Origin: Acidobacteriota bacterium
GTDB lineage: Bacteria; Acidobacteriota; Terriglobia; Terriglobales; Acidobacteriaceae
Assembly: GCA_013289795.1 (NCBI GenBank)
Contig: JABCZH010000004.1
Location: 1-64,000, forward strand
Length of the DNA stretch: 64,000 nt
Reading direction: 5' to 3'
Shown here: one piece after another, positions 8,879 through 16,609 of the stretch
Layout: each line of letters starts with the position of its first letter
How positions within the stretch are numbered: position 1 is the first letter of the stretch
Position numbers and translations under genes: made by a program
Notes under the pieces: generated by a model
Databases searched by the model: none
The model's input: the letters and a program-made list of their open reading frames with translations, nothing else
What the model was told of the DNA's origin: nothing

Positions 8879-9595
8879 TCAGGAGTTGAGCATTTTCTCC
8901 AAGGCAGGCTTATTGCAAATCGTCAGGGTGGATCCTTTCAACTGCAACAACTTCTTCTTCTTGAAATCGGAGAACAGGCGGCTGACCGTCTCGCGGGTGG
9001 TGCCAATCATTTCTGCGATTTCTTCGTGCGTCAGGGTCAATTTCACCGGAGCCGGCAGGTCCGGCTTACCCGCGATGGCCGTCCAGGAGAGCAGCAGCTT
9101 GGCAAACTTCTCAGACGGTGAACGGGTTAGTCCGAGGGTGCGTATCTCTTCGTGAGCTGCGTAGTAGTTGCGGCTGAGCTGCTCTGCAACCCGCAGTGCC
9201 ACCTCGCCATGCTGCCGCAGAAATTGCAGCAGGGCATCGCGGGCGATGAAATTCGCCTGGCTGGGCACCATCATTTCAGCCGTGACTTCATACGGACGGT
9301 TGGAGATGGTTGCATTCAGCCCGAGAACGTCCCCAGCCTCCGAAATCTTCGTGATGATGGTCTTGCCATCGCTGGCAGAAGTGAAAAGTTTGACCTTTCC
9401 TGTACATAGTACAAATACCCCGCGCGGCTGTTGGCCCTCGATAAAAAGCATGGCGGCTTTCGGGTAGATCGCGGTCGACTTTATTTCATTCAGTGCTTGG
9501 ACTGCCGGTAGAGACAGGTTGCAGAACAGATGCTCCTCGCGCACCGGACAACTAATGCAGTTATCGATGATATTCAGGCCGTAGGGGGCACGCAT
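8879..9595 (-). CDS. Crp/Fnr-family transcriptional regulator
   Basis: ATG 9595 with GGAAGG six bases upstream gives 238 aa; a GTG start at 9646 would lie inside a Crp-type site. The N-terminus carries C13-X2-C16-X8-C25 (CISCPVREEHLFC), reminiscent of Fnr-type Fe-S or redox cysteines. A cyclic-nucleotide-binding-like beta-roll follows (FIEGQQPRGVFVLCTGKVKLF), then a long dimer helix and an HTH with LTHEEIAEMIGTTRETVSRLF. The recognition helix has both the Crp-type RE and the Fnr-type SR. TGTGA-N6-TCACM sites nearby suggest it binds Crp-like DNA and regulates itself. Ligand unknown. Confidence 0.92.
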   Translation of the reverse strand: MRAPYGLNIIDNCISCPVREEHLFCNLSLPAVQALNEIKSTAIYPKAAMLFIEGQQPRGVFVLCTGKVKLFTSASDGKTIITKISEAGDVLGLNATISNRPYEVTAEMMVPSQANFIARDALLQFLRQHGEVALRVAEQLSRNYYAAHEEIRTLGLTRSPSEKFAKLLLSWTAIAGKPDLPAPVKLTLTHEEIAEMIGTTRETVSRLFSDFKKKKLLQLKGSTLTICNKPALEKMLNS

Positions 9596-9631
9596 CTGGA
9601 GCCTTCCAATGGCGAATTGTAGCACTTGATG

Positions 9632-9647
9632 TGTGACCAGTGTCACC
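9632..9647. promoter_or_regulatory. Crp-type operator in front of the Crp/Fnr gene
   Basis: TGTGA CCAGTG TCACC, 9 of 10 matches to TGTGA-N6-TCACA, lies 37 bases upstream of the preferred regulator start (ATG 9595). This is the position expected for autoregulation. Confidence 0.55.
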
Positions 9648-9779
9648 AGGAACCGTGACTCTCGCCGGGGATTCTAGGAGCCGGCCGTGACACAATCGTC
9701 GAAGTGAGAGGCACATCCTTAAAGCCATATCAGGGACTGCTGCAACGGAGCGGCGAGCTTGCGATTTATAATCTAGCCC

Positions 9780-10700
9780 GTGAAAACAACCATCGCTGCA
9801 ATTGCTTCGGCATTCTTGGTCATTCTCAGTTCTACTGGGCTATTTGCCCAAGCGCCTGCCCAGCCGCAACAACCTGAATTCGTCAAGCAAGGCCAGCAGT
9901 TGCGCGATGGCAAGCCGGAACAGGCGTTGACGCTTTATCGCCAGACTCTCCAGACTTCGCCTGATTCTCTTCCCGCGAACCTGGCGGCGGGGAGTGTGCT
10001 CGACCTCATGGGGAAAGCCGAGGAGGCCCGCAAATACTTCATCAAGGCGATTGAGGTCGCGGACGCGCCCGAGGCCAAGGTCTCGGCCCGCAGAGCCATG
10101 GCGATGTCCTACGCCTTCGAGGGGAACTGCAAGAAGACGGTTGAATACGAACAGCAGGTTTTTGATTTCCACGACAGCGCGAAGAATTTCTTCCAGCAGG
10201 GAGAGACTGCGGACGAAATGGCTCGCGTGTGCCTCGATTCCGGCGATTTAGACGCCGCCTACAAGTGGTACCAGACTGGCCACGACACTGGATTGAAAGA
10301 GCCCGACATCAAGCCGGCCCGGCAGGACCTGTGGAACTTCCGCTGGGAACATGCTCAAGCTCGCATCGCTTCCCGGCGCGGCGACCAGGCTGAAGCGCAA
10401 AAGCATGTTGCTGCAGCAAAAGCTATCCTCGACAAGGGCGCCATCCCTGAGCAGGCGCAGTTCTTCCCTCCCCTGAAAGGCTACGTCGCGTTCTATGCTG
10501 GAGATTACAAGGAGGCGCTGGCTGACCTGGAACAGGGAAACCCGAACGATGCATTCATCCAGTGCATGATTGGCCAGACCTACGAACAACTCGGGGAGAA
10601 GGACAAAGCATTGGAGTACTACCGCAAAGCCTCGACAACAATTTCACACAACCCCGCTGCGGCATACGCGGTTCCCTTCGCAAAGAAGAAGCTGCTGTAA
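9780..10700 (+). CDS. Secreted TPR-repeat protein
   Basis: A 306-aa protein from GTG 9780 with signal peptide (MKTTIAAIASAFLVILSSTG...LFAQ) and TPR-like helical repeats (GKPEQALTLYRQTLQTSPDS, NLAAGSVLDLMGKAEEARKYF, IGQTYEQLGEKDKALEYYRKA). It is likely periplasmic. It is the last chromosomal gene before the island and ends about 30 bases before the first tRNA-Lys-like repeat. Confidence 0.88.
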   Translation: MKTTIAAIASAFLVILSSTGLFAQAPAQPQQPEFVKQGQQLRDGKPEQALTLYRQTLQTSPDSLPANLAAGSVLDLMGKAEEARKYFIKAIEVADAPEAKVSARRAMAMSYAFEGNCKKTVEYEQQVFDFHDSAKNFFQQGETADEMARVCLDSGDLDAAYKWYQTGHDTGLKEPDIKPARQDLWNFRWEHAQARIASRRGDQAEAQKHVAAAKAILDKGAIPEQAQFFPPLKGYVAFYAGDYKEALADLEQGNPNDAFIQCMIGQTYEQLGEKDKALEYYRKASTTISHNPAAAYAVPFAKKKLL

Positions 10701-10730
10701 AGGTTGAGGGCCAGGGAGGGACCGCAAAAC

Positions 10731-10754
10731 TGGTGAGCGCGGCAGGACTCGAAC
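10731..10754. repeat. Partial tRNA-Lys 3'-end copy (old attachment scar)
   Basis: These 24 bases are identical to the first 24 bases of the 46-bp attachment repeat at 10857, then diverge. The preceding GGGAGGGACC is also shared with the sequence in front of the real att copy, so about 126 bp look tandemly duplicated. Confidence 0.75.
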
Positions 10755-10765
10755 TTGAGCCGGTT

Positions 10766-10794
10766 AGCGGGCGTGAGCGTAGCGGAAGCCCGCT
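10766..10794. repeat. REP-like hairpin
   Basis: AGCGGGC and GCCCGCT form a perfect 7-bp stem around a 15-base loop (GTGAGCGTAGCGGAA). It resembles the small intergenic palindromes common in high-GC genomes. It lies between the two tRNA-like repeats. Confidence 0.5.
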
Positions 10795-10856
10795 GGCGAA
10801 ATCCCGAACCCTGAACACCGAACGCAGCGAGGTGGAACGGGGAGGGACCTCAATAT

Positions 10857-10902
10857 TGGTGAGCGCGGCAGGACTCGAACCTGCGACCCATGCCTTAAAA
10901 GG
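10857..10902. repeat. attL: 46-bp direct repeat of the tRNA-Lys 3' end
   Basis: It is identical over 46 bases to 31230-31275, which is the 3' part of the intact tRNA-Lys gene including the CCA. Beyond 10902 the tRNA 5' half is missing. This is the displaced end copy left by site-specific insertion into the tRNA gene. Confidence 0.93.
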
Positions 10903-11055
10903 AGTTGCCGCGCCAGAAATCAACGAGTTGCGACTGGAAGCTACACCAGGTTACGATTCGTTACCATGTGCCACAGAAGCCCCGTCCAACAAGGCTTTCC
11001 GGAGGTGCGGTCGCCAGCCTCGGGCATTCGGTAGCACTCGGTAGGGTTTGGTGGT

Positions 11056-11074
11056 GGGCACAAAATTGGGCACA
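11056..11074. promoter_or_regulatory. Candidate integrase arm-type sites, left
   Basis: GGGCACA occurs twice with a 12-base period (11056 and 11068, separated by AAATT). A matching pair at 31142-31160 lies at the other end of the island. Paired short direct repeats near both att sites are the usual form of tyrosine-recombinase arm sites. Confidence 0.5.
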
Positions 11075-11184
11075 GTGACTCTCCATCTGAAGCCGTCCAT
11101 CACTCGCCAAGATAGGGCCCTCGCCTCTAATGTCTCCTTTCGGTTCTGGCCCGCCGGGCGGAGGGGCCCCCGATCAAGGGGGTA

Positions 11185-11426
11185 CCCGGGGGGCGAAACG
11201 TACCCCTTCGCAACGGCTGGGTCTTCGCAAAAAACTTTTTCAATTTTTCGTTTTGCCGTAGCGCTCCAGATTTGTAGCGGAGAATGTGGCATTCCTTGAG
11301 ACCTGGGAACGCGTTCCCAAAGCCCACACTAGATTTAAACTGGAAATGCCCCGACCAGTCTAGGCTCGTCAGATTGTGGTTTCAATGCGGGAGGAGGATA
11401 GGAGTTATTGCGATCTGAAAGTGCAC
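11185..11426. repeat. Direct repeat R1, copy A
   Basis: About 240 bases that recur diverged at 13201-13418. Shared landmarks are CCCGGGGGGCGAAA, ACCCCTTCGCAACGGCTGG, CTTCGCAAAAAACTTT, GCTCCAGATTTGTAGCGGAG, GGCTCGTCAGATTGTGG and GATCTGAAAGTGCAC. It lies downstream of the immunity candidate on the minus strand. Confidence 0.85.
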
Positions 11427-11578
11427 CCGGCCTGCCTCGTGGACCATGTGGAAACGTGGGGAACCGCTAGGCAGGTTGAACGTCGAACTCGCGAGTCTGG
11501 CCAACAGAAAAAACCGGTGACGCAGGTCGAGCTTTACCCTGCTCTCCGGGCAGCCGGGCCGGATGTTGAGACCCCGAG

Positions 11579-11660
11579 GCATTTCGGCTATGGTTAAACC
11601 GCGCGAGAAAAGAGGGTTTGGTCACATGGTCCCGTGGCCGTAGGAGCACAAGGCTTAGAT
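11579..11660. repeat. Direct repeat R2, copy A (uninterrupted)
   Basis: GCATTTCGGCTATGG...GGGTTTGGTCACA...GGAGCA..AAGGCTTAGA recurs at 16622-16701. This copy is continuous through GCATTTCGGCTATGG and so shows the empty target site of the element at 13466-16621. Confidence 0.8.
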
Positions 11661-11722
11661 GCTAAAACGCTAGCGGCTGAGATCAGGAACGGTACCTGGG
11701 CCACCTGCCCTCCGGGCCTGCC

Positions 11723-12187
11723 CTACCGGTCCCTTAGATGATCGCTGATCTCCTTCCTTATCAGGTAGCCGCCAAGGAAGCACACAACACCGAACCACGC
11801 GGCGCAGGCGACTCCAATGACCAGGATCGCTCCTCCGGGTTCTGGCATCGCACGTGCCGCCAGCAAGCTGCACGCGATCCAGAATGCCACCCACAGAAAC
11901 GTACGAAGTCTCTTGACGCGAACCGTGACCTTCGTAAGTCCACTGTCGACTTGTTCGCATTGCACTTCGACGCCGCTGACAAAAGTGAAGGGGTTTAGAC
12001 CAACCCAGTTACGGTGACTGTATAGCTTCGGCTGAATCCCTACCACTGCAATCGGGGTTCTTACCGATTCAACAGAGAGATTGGCAGCCCTGTACTTGAC
12101 ACCCTCTTTTGATAGAAGGCCTTCGATCCGCTCCGAAGCTGCTTGAGCGGGCAACTGACAAACGAATTCGTAGGTCTTATGCATCAT
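11723..12187 (-). CDS. Putative Rhs immunity protein, two TM segments
   Basis: ATG 12187 overlaps the stop of the Rhs fragment as TAATG, giving 154 aa (MMHKTYEFVCQLPAQ...). The N-terminal half is soluble with alternating strands; the C-terminal half has two hydrophobic segments (FLWVAFWIACSLLAARAM and the AILVIGVACAAWFGVVCFLG region) and a basic tail. Position directly after an Rhs tip with overlapping codons is what is expected of an immunity gene; a membrane immunity protein would suit a membrane-acting toxin. No family recognised. Confidence 0.65.
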   Translation of the reverse strand: MMHKTYEFVCQLPAQAASERIEGLLSKEGVKYRAANLSVESVRTPIAVVGIQPKLYSHRNWVGLNPFTFVSGVEVQCEQVDSGLTKVTVRVKRLRTFLWVAFWIACSLLAARAMPEPGGAILVIGVACAAWFGVVCFLGGYLIRKEISDHLRDR

Positions 12188-13230
12188 TAGCCTGGCCCTG
12201 ACCTGCATGTGTAATTGGTTACCTCACGGGCCGCTCCCGGAGACCCGATTCCAAGACCAAACGAAGCACCCGACCATCCGCCTTTTCCTGGAGTCCAGAA
12301 TATCGAGCCAGAGAACAGACCTGCGGAGACGCTAATCGAGTTGAAGGGGCCTGTCCAGCTACCGCTTCCCCAGGCCCAGACCGATTGAACGGAGGCGCCC
12401 ACGTCCAATCCGGCACCTGTTCCGCTGTAAGTATAGTTATACGTGGTTGCGCCGAATGACTGTCGGTTCGCGCCCCAAACTCCGCCTCCCCCAGAAGTGA
12501 ACGGATTCACCGTTGCGACATTTCCAGAGGCCCCCATAGAAAGATGGTTTCCACTGGGTACCGCACAGGGCGTTTTCTGCGGAGTTTGCGGATCGCCGTT
12601 GTTTGGGCCACCTGGCGGGGAGCCTGGCCCTCCGCTCGGCGCGGACCAATAGAACATGTCAGCGTTGCCGTAAACTAACCAAGCCTGACCTGAAAGGAGG
12701 GCTAGCATCCTCCCGAGCTCGGAATTGAGGAAGGGCAGAATGTCTGGATTTGATGTGGCAATAGCAGTTGATGTGATTGACAGGGTGTATAGGCTTAACT
12801 CATTCCAGGTCACACCGATGTTGCCGCTGGTTGGATCATTGGTGGAGCACTGCCGATTCGCAGGACTGTTGCAGAGTGCCATGAATAAGCCGGACGGATC
12901 AACGAAGGTCGTGGGGTTGTTCCCCACGTAGGCATAGCGGTTCCAGGTCTGCGGATTCCAGGGATTCACCGCCGCAACCCCTGCCGGGTCGGGCGTCAGC
13001 CAGCGTCCCTGCGTCTTGGCGTATTCCCTGGCTCCGAAGTGGTCGGCGTTGTTCTCCGAGTCCCAGAAGCCGTCCGCGAACCCGGTGAAATCTACGAATG
13101 GACTCGCGGTTTCGCTGAAACCGTCCCCAAACGCCAGGTTGGTTTCGGTTCGTTGCACACTCCCAGTATAGTCGGTAGTCACACGGGGCGTCCCCGAATG
13201 CCCGGGGGGCGAAATAGTACCCCTTCGCAA
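12187..13230 (-). CDS. Rhs C-terminal fragment with variable tip
   Basis: The frame holds the end of an Rhs core (HFGAREYAKTQGRWLTPDP, WNRYAYVGNNPTTFVDPSGL, about residues 64-115) and then a 230-aa Gly/Ser/Asn-rich tip with no motif I recognise. Full Rhs proteins exceed 1000 aa; here the large N-terminal barrel and any secretion signal are missing, and the frame starts inside repeat R1 at a TTG. It is best seen as an orphan Rhs-CT cassette that can be recombined onto a full-length Rhs gene elsewhere. The immunity candidate is coupled downstream. Confidence 0.75.
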   Translation of the reverse strand: MRRGTISPPGHSGTPRVTTDYTGSVQRTETNLAFGDGFSETASPFVDFTGFADGFWDSENNADHFGAREYAKTQGRWLTPDPAGVAAVNPWNPQTWNRYAYVGNNPTTFVDPSGLFMALCNSPANRQCSTNDPTSGNIGVTWNELSLYTLSITSTAIATSNPDILPFLNSELGRMLALLSGQAWLVYGNADMFYWSAPSGGPGSPPGGPNNGDPQTPQKTPCAVPSGNHLSMGASGNVATVNPFTSGGGGVWGANRQSFGATTYNYTYSGTGAGLDVGASVQSVWAWGSGSWTGPFNSISVSAGLFSGSIFWTPGKGGWSGASFGLGIGSPGAAREVTNYTCRSGPG

Positions 13231-13418
13231 CGGCTGGACCTTCGCAAAAAACTTTCTGGATTTTTCGAGTTTGGTTTGCGCTCCAGATTTGTAGCGGAGA
13301 TGTCGAGATTAATTAGGGCCGGGCTTGAGACTCAGAACTGGCCTCAGCAGTCTCGGCTCGTCAGATTGTGGTCTCAATGCACGGAGAGGGATAGAATTAG
13401 TACGATCTGAAAGTGCAC
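13201..13418. repeat. Direct repeat R1, copy B
   Basis: Second copy of the 11185-11426 repeat. On the minus strand it runs straight into the Rhs fragment, so it marks the upstream boundary of the cassette. Confidence 0.85.
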
Positions 13419-13465
13419 TCCCTGGTCAAACGGAGCAGAAGTTCCCGAAGATCCTGAAGCATTTC

Positions 13466-13492
13466 GGTAGTGTCCTAACACTGCGTTGATTT
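13466..13492. repeat. Left terminal inverted repeat
   Basis: 27 bases starting GGTAGTGTCCTAACACTGCG. It differs from the inverted right end only at two adjacent positions (AC versus TT in the middle). Confidence 0.9.
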
Positions 13493-13526
13493 GGTGGCGG
13501 CCTCGGAAAGAAGGGCCGCCAGTTCG

Positions 13527-14555
13527 TCACGGCTTATTCTCCTTAACCTCAACTACCAAAGGTAGCCGTTCTTGGACTGCCGGAAGCGGTTTCCCAAAAG
13601 CCTTGGCGAAGTGCCGCGCTAGTTCTTCCTTCGTATCAGATATTCGCATCAGGGTGATGACGGTCATTATCTGGCGATCTAGATGTTCATTTCCGGTATC
13701 TGCCGTTAAGTATTGGAAATGTTTACGCTTCCGGTAGCCATGATCAGTGACGGGGTTGAGTCTCCGCAACTCTTCAAGTACGCCAGCAGGTAGCTCCCCA
13801 TAAACATATTTATTGATTAACTGACCAACAAAAGGGGTACGCTTCGCATTGCCGGGTCTATAGGGCCAATCGTGAATCCGGTAAATCTGGCGGAAAAATT
13901 CCTCAGGAAAAGTTCGCGTCCAAGGCCGATACTCTTCCAAGACGTATGCCTCTAAAATCCGTGCAAGTTCATCCTTTGCCCGCTGTTCCTGATAGCCAGT
14001 CGCCTCGTCCACCAGGGCAATGATTCCAACGCGAGCAAGCCCTTTCATTAGGATGTAACAGGCCGCTGCAATATGCTCTTGGCCTTTTAGGAGCTTGTCT
14101 TCATCGCGGGCATTGACGTAAACCTCGCAGACCATCGGGAGCAACATCGCGTCATATCCGAACGCTCTTCCGCCCTTTACGGTGCGAAAGACTATCGGAG
14201 TCGTCGACTGCATTAACTCTTCTGAAATAAAGGGTTTAAGGTTCTCAGCAACCAAAAAAGGCGGCAGTCCGTCGACTAGCTTCAAACTGCCAGTTCCGGC
14301 CTTGGCTTTCGCGGCTCTACCAATCGCCGTAAGGAAGGTTTCCTGAGTCAATACACGTTTTCCATTCCGAAGCACAGCACAAGCGATGTTTCGACCACCA
14401 ATTACCAATTCGCCGGAATGTGTTGCTTGCGGTAGATTGTGTCCCCATCTGGCGTCGGCCCCGCTCTGCGCAATAGCACTGCGTTCCTCCTTCGACAGCT
14501 TTTCCGCTCTGGCTTTACCACCCAAGGATTGATCTGAAGGGTCTTTGTCGCTCAC
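13527..14555 (-). CDS. P63C domain-containing protein
   Basis: 342 aa from GTG 14555, with GGAGGT five bases upstream. The N-terminus (SLGGKARAEKLSKEERSAI...GADARWG) is the usual lead of this family. The C-terminal part has the P63C pattern: FFRQIYRIHDWPYRPGN, GQLINKYVYGELPAGVLEEL, KRKHFQYLTADTGNEHLDRQ, VITLMRISDTKEEL. P63C proteins occur in phages and mobile elements and have no established activity. Here it is the passenger of the inserted element and is read away from the other cargo operon. Palindromic half-sites upstream suggest repression. Confidence 0.88.
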   Translation of the reverse strand: MSDKDPSDQSLGGKARAEKLSKEERSAIAQSGADARWGHNLPQATHSGELVIGGRNIACAVLRNGKRVLTQETFLTAIGRAAKAKAGTGSLKLVDGLPPFLVAENLKPFISEELMQSTTPIVFRTVKGGRAFGYDAMLLPMVCEVYVNARDEDKLLKGQEHIAAACYILMKGLARVGIIALVDEATGYQEQRAKDELARILEAYVLEEYRPWTRTFPEEFFRQIYRIHDWPYRPGNAKRTPFVGQLINKYVYGELPAGVLEELRRLNPVTDHGYRKRKHFQYLTADTGNEHLDRQIMTVITLMRISDTKEELARHFAKAFGKPLPAVQERLPLVVEVKENKP

Positions 14556-14588
14556 GGTTAACCTCCGATGCTTACACTAACACATATA

Positions 14589-14662
14589 GCAAGCATCGAC
14601 ACACAATTATTTTCAAACAGTCCGAGATTGTCTTTGACATGCTTGCATAGCAAGCATAGAGT
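14589..14662. promoter_or_regulatory. Operator and promoter between P63C and the transposase remnant
   Basis: ATGCTTGC-ATA-GCAAGCAT is a perfect palindrome at 14639-14657. It lies in the 17-base spacer of a good plus-strand promoter, TTGACA (14634-14639) and TAGAGT (14657-14662). A further half-site GCAAGCAT occurs at 14589-14596, nearer the P63C start. A dimeric repressor covering this site would block the rightward promoter. Confidence 0.6.
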
Positions 14663-14793
14663 AGGGTGGCATTAAAAAGCCCCATCTCGGCGCAAACCGA
14701 AATAGGGCCAGAATCCATCACAGCCGTGAGCTGGGATAGACCCCTCAAAGTCATTATCCGGCAAGTCGGCTGTGAACTCAAGGAGATTTCACA

Positions 14794-15241
14794 GTGACCT
14801 GCCACAACTGCCAAATAGCCTGCAATCGCTTCGGGAAGCACAGGAACGGCTTACAACGCTTCCGCTGCTCTCAATGCCGCAAGACGTTCACGGAAGACCA
14901 CGCGCAGCCCTTAAACGACATGCGCCTGCCGATGGACAAGGCAGTTTCTATTCTGAAATTGCTAGTCGAAGGAATGTCCATCCGCTCCATTGAACGCATC
15001 ACCGAAGTTCACCGTGACACGATCATGCGGGCGCGTAAATCTCCGCATCTGCATCCTGATGGTAAGGTTTTGCCTTTCGACGAACGCTTTCAGCAAGAAG
15101 CTATCGCACCTGAAAGCCGCGATCAGCCTGCATTTTGCGTGGTACAATTTCGTTCGGGTTCACGCCTCGCTTCGAGTCACGCCTGCCATGCAATCTGGCA
15201 TCGCAGATCACGTCTGGAGCATCAAAGAACTAGTGGCCTAA
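14794..15241 (+). pseudogene. IS1-like transposase remnant, internally deleted and rearranged
   Basis: The N-terminus keeps a zinc ribbon (CHNCQ...RFRCSQCRKTF) and an HTH (GMSIRSIERITEVHRDTI). The C-terminus continues in another frame as NAFSKKLSHLKAAISLHFAW...VTPAMQSGIADHVWSIKELV. The DDE catalytic core of about 100 or more residues is gone. Between the parts, about 15029-15083 is inverted: its minus strand encodes VERQNLTIRMQMRRFTR, which normally precedes NAFSKK on the same strand. It cannot make an active transposase. Confidence 0.88.
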
Positions 15242-15409
15242 AGCGTATGAAAGACGAAAGTGAAACATTATGCAGCAACCCCCTTCGTTTCATTGACTTC
15301 TGGGTATACCCCGTTGTAAGGTAACTACGTCAGTGGGTACTGTCGTAAGCGCACGCCGAGTTTTGTCCTTGCGGGGATATATGCCTATCCGCAAACATTG
15401 AGCACCTAA

Positions 15410-15781
15410 ATGCCTGAGAACCAAAATCCGTCCACGGTAGAAATCGACTACCTCAAGAGTAACTTTTTTCGCGTTATTCGTGTGAATGGAGCTTTTGGCG
15501 GGTTCAGTCCTGACGGTCAATTGTTCATGGCGATCTTCAGTGAACGCCCGCCATTTCCCGATGCCACCGTCTACTCTGTTGAGGCCAACGGTCAAATTGG
15601 CCCAGAAATCATTGAGAAAAGGCAAACCACTAGTAAGGGCAAAATTGTTCGGGAGTTAGAAGCGGGGTTGTCGATGGATGTTCGTACTGCGCGCGCGATA
15701 GTTCAATGGCTGAATGAGCGAATCGATATCGCTGAAAAGATGGCGGCAGCTACGCACCCAAGAACGGAGGTTAAGCAATGA
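15410..15781 (+). CDS. Three-gene cassette, protein 1 (unknown)
   Basis: A 123-aa soluble protein (YLKSNFFRVIRVNGAFGGFSPDG..., then GKIVRELEAGLSMDVRTARAIVQWLNERI). The pattern 'SN-FRV..-GA-GG-SP-G' and a helical end recall a conserved family of unknown role seen in mobile regions; the resemblance is from memory. Its stop overlaps the next start as ATGA. First gene of an operon carried inside the inserted element. Confidence 0.7.
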   Translation: MPENQNPSTVEIDYLKSNFFRVIRVNGAFGGFSPDGQLFMAIFSERPPFPDATVYSVEANGQIGPEIIEKRQTTSKGKIVRELEAGLSMDVRTARAIVQWLNERIDIAEKMAAATHPRTEVKQ

Positions 15782-16203
15782 GTTCTTTTGGACAGTGTTT
15801 CATGACAAGTCATCCCACGGCTACCATCGTTAGGCAGCAACCTGTAGTCAACGTGGGCGCCCTCAATACGATTGTGGACGCGGTTTGCAATGTTGGCATT
15901 GAAGCCCCTGAGGAGAAGATGCCCACTCCCAGCGTGTTTTTGCAAGCCGCAGATTTACTACACGCCTTTCCGATCAACAAGGCGGAGATTTCTCCCTTCT
16001 ACGGAGAGGTTAACATCACATGGAAAAATGGCTCCGACAGGGTCAAGGCTACCTTTGGCCCGGAACCAGGGATGTTTTTTGTATACAAGGAATGTTTCGA
16101 GAACGGGCGTGTTACCTTCAGCGATTTAGATGAACACGCCAATGAGGCTTCCCTGCGTCAATCACTCTACTGGTTGAATACCCACCACCCGAATGTGCGA
16201 TGA
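15778..16203 (+). CDS. Three-gene cassette, protein 2 (unknown)
   Basis: A 141-aa protein coupled to the first gene by ATGA. Middle part: APEEKMPTPSVFLQAADLLHAF, then a beta-rich segment INKAEISPFYGEVNITWKNG and RVKATFGPEPGMFFVYKE, suggesting a small alpha/beta domain (ending LYWLNTHHP). No catalytic motif is recognised. Its end overlaps the next gene by 11 bases. Confidence 0.7.
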   Translation: MSSFGQCFMTSHPTATIVRQQPVVNVGALNTIVDAVCNVGIEAPEEKMPTPSVFLQAADLLHAFPINKAEISPFYGEVNITWKNGSDRVKATFGPEPGMFFVYKECFENGRVTFSDLDEHANEASLRQSLYWLNTHHPNVR

Positions 16204-16609
16204 AACATCGGATGGTATCGGCGACATAGTGCTCGATAACCGTGTCCTGTTTAGAGCCTGCACGCGGTCAAACTTCTACAATTCTGCAAATCAAGTCCAG
16301 CCAGAAGCTTTCTACAAAGATGGGAAAAATCAGACGGATGGCCTATCTTTGGCCTTGACCCAAGAAGCAGCGATAGGGACAAAGAAGACCTACGGAGTAA
16401 TCAGTATCACAGCAGGTGAAGTACATGCGGTTCGTGTCGATATGAAAGCAAGGCTCGATTTGCAAACCGCAGATCATGTGCTCATTCGTAATATGCCCTG
16501 TATGGATAGGGAGGCTCACGAAAGACAAGAAGCTGAAAAAGTAGCAGCGGAACTTGCTTTTAAGGCCCGCGTCATATCGACCGCCAGAACCAAGAAATCA
16601 ACGCAGTAA
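16193..16609 (+). CDS. Three-gene cassette, protein 3 (unknown)
   Basis: A 138-aa protein overlapping the second gene by 11 bases. Visible pattern: VLFRACTRSNFYN...VQPEAFYKDGKNQTDGLSL, KTYGVISITAGEVHAVRV, then TADHVLIRNMP and a charged coiled tail. This resembles a widespread small family that accompanies genes like the two before it, function unknown. The stop lies 12 bases inside the right inverted-repeat area (TAA 16607-16609), so the operon ends within the element end. Confidence 0.7.
   Translation: MCDETSDGIGDIVLDNRVLFRACTRSNFYNSANQVQPEAFYKDGKNQTDGLSLALTQEAAIGTKKTYGVISITAGEVHAVRVDMKARLDLQTADHVLIRNMPCMDREAHERQEAEKVAAELAFKARVISTARTKKSTQ

Larger units (their letters stand above)
10903..11722. 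other. Island left end without genes
   Basis: No convincing gene is seen on either strand. The stretch holds the attP-side sequence next to attL, two GGGCACA arm-type repeats at 11056-11074, and the first copies of two repeats (R1 at 11185-11426, R2 at 11579-11660) that recur on the other side of the Rhs module. Confidence 0.7.

Noticed and set aside
10562-11044. Open frame of 160 codons across attL
   Set aside because: Its middle is the antisense tRNA reading (SAAGLEPATHALKG) and its start overlaps the TPR gene. Not a gene here, though its end would be the integrase tail in the excised form.
12187-13230. Functional full-length Rhs toxin
   Set aside because: Only the last core residues and tip are present, with no export signal or barrel, so it is described as an orphan cassette.
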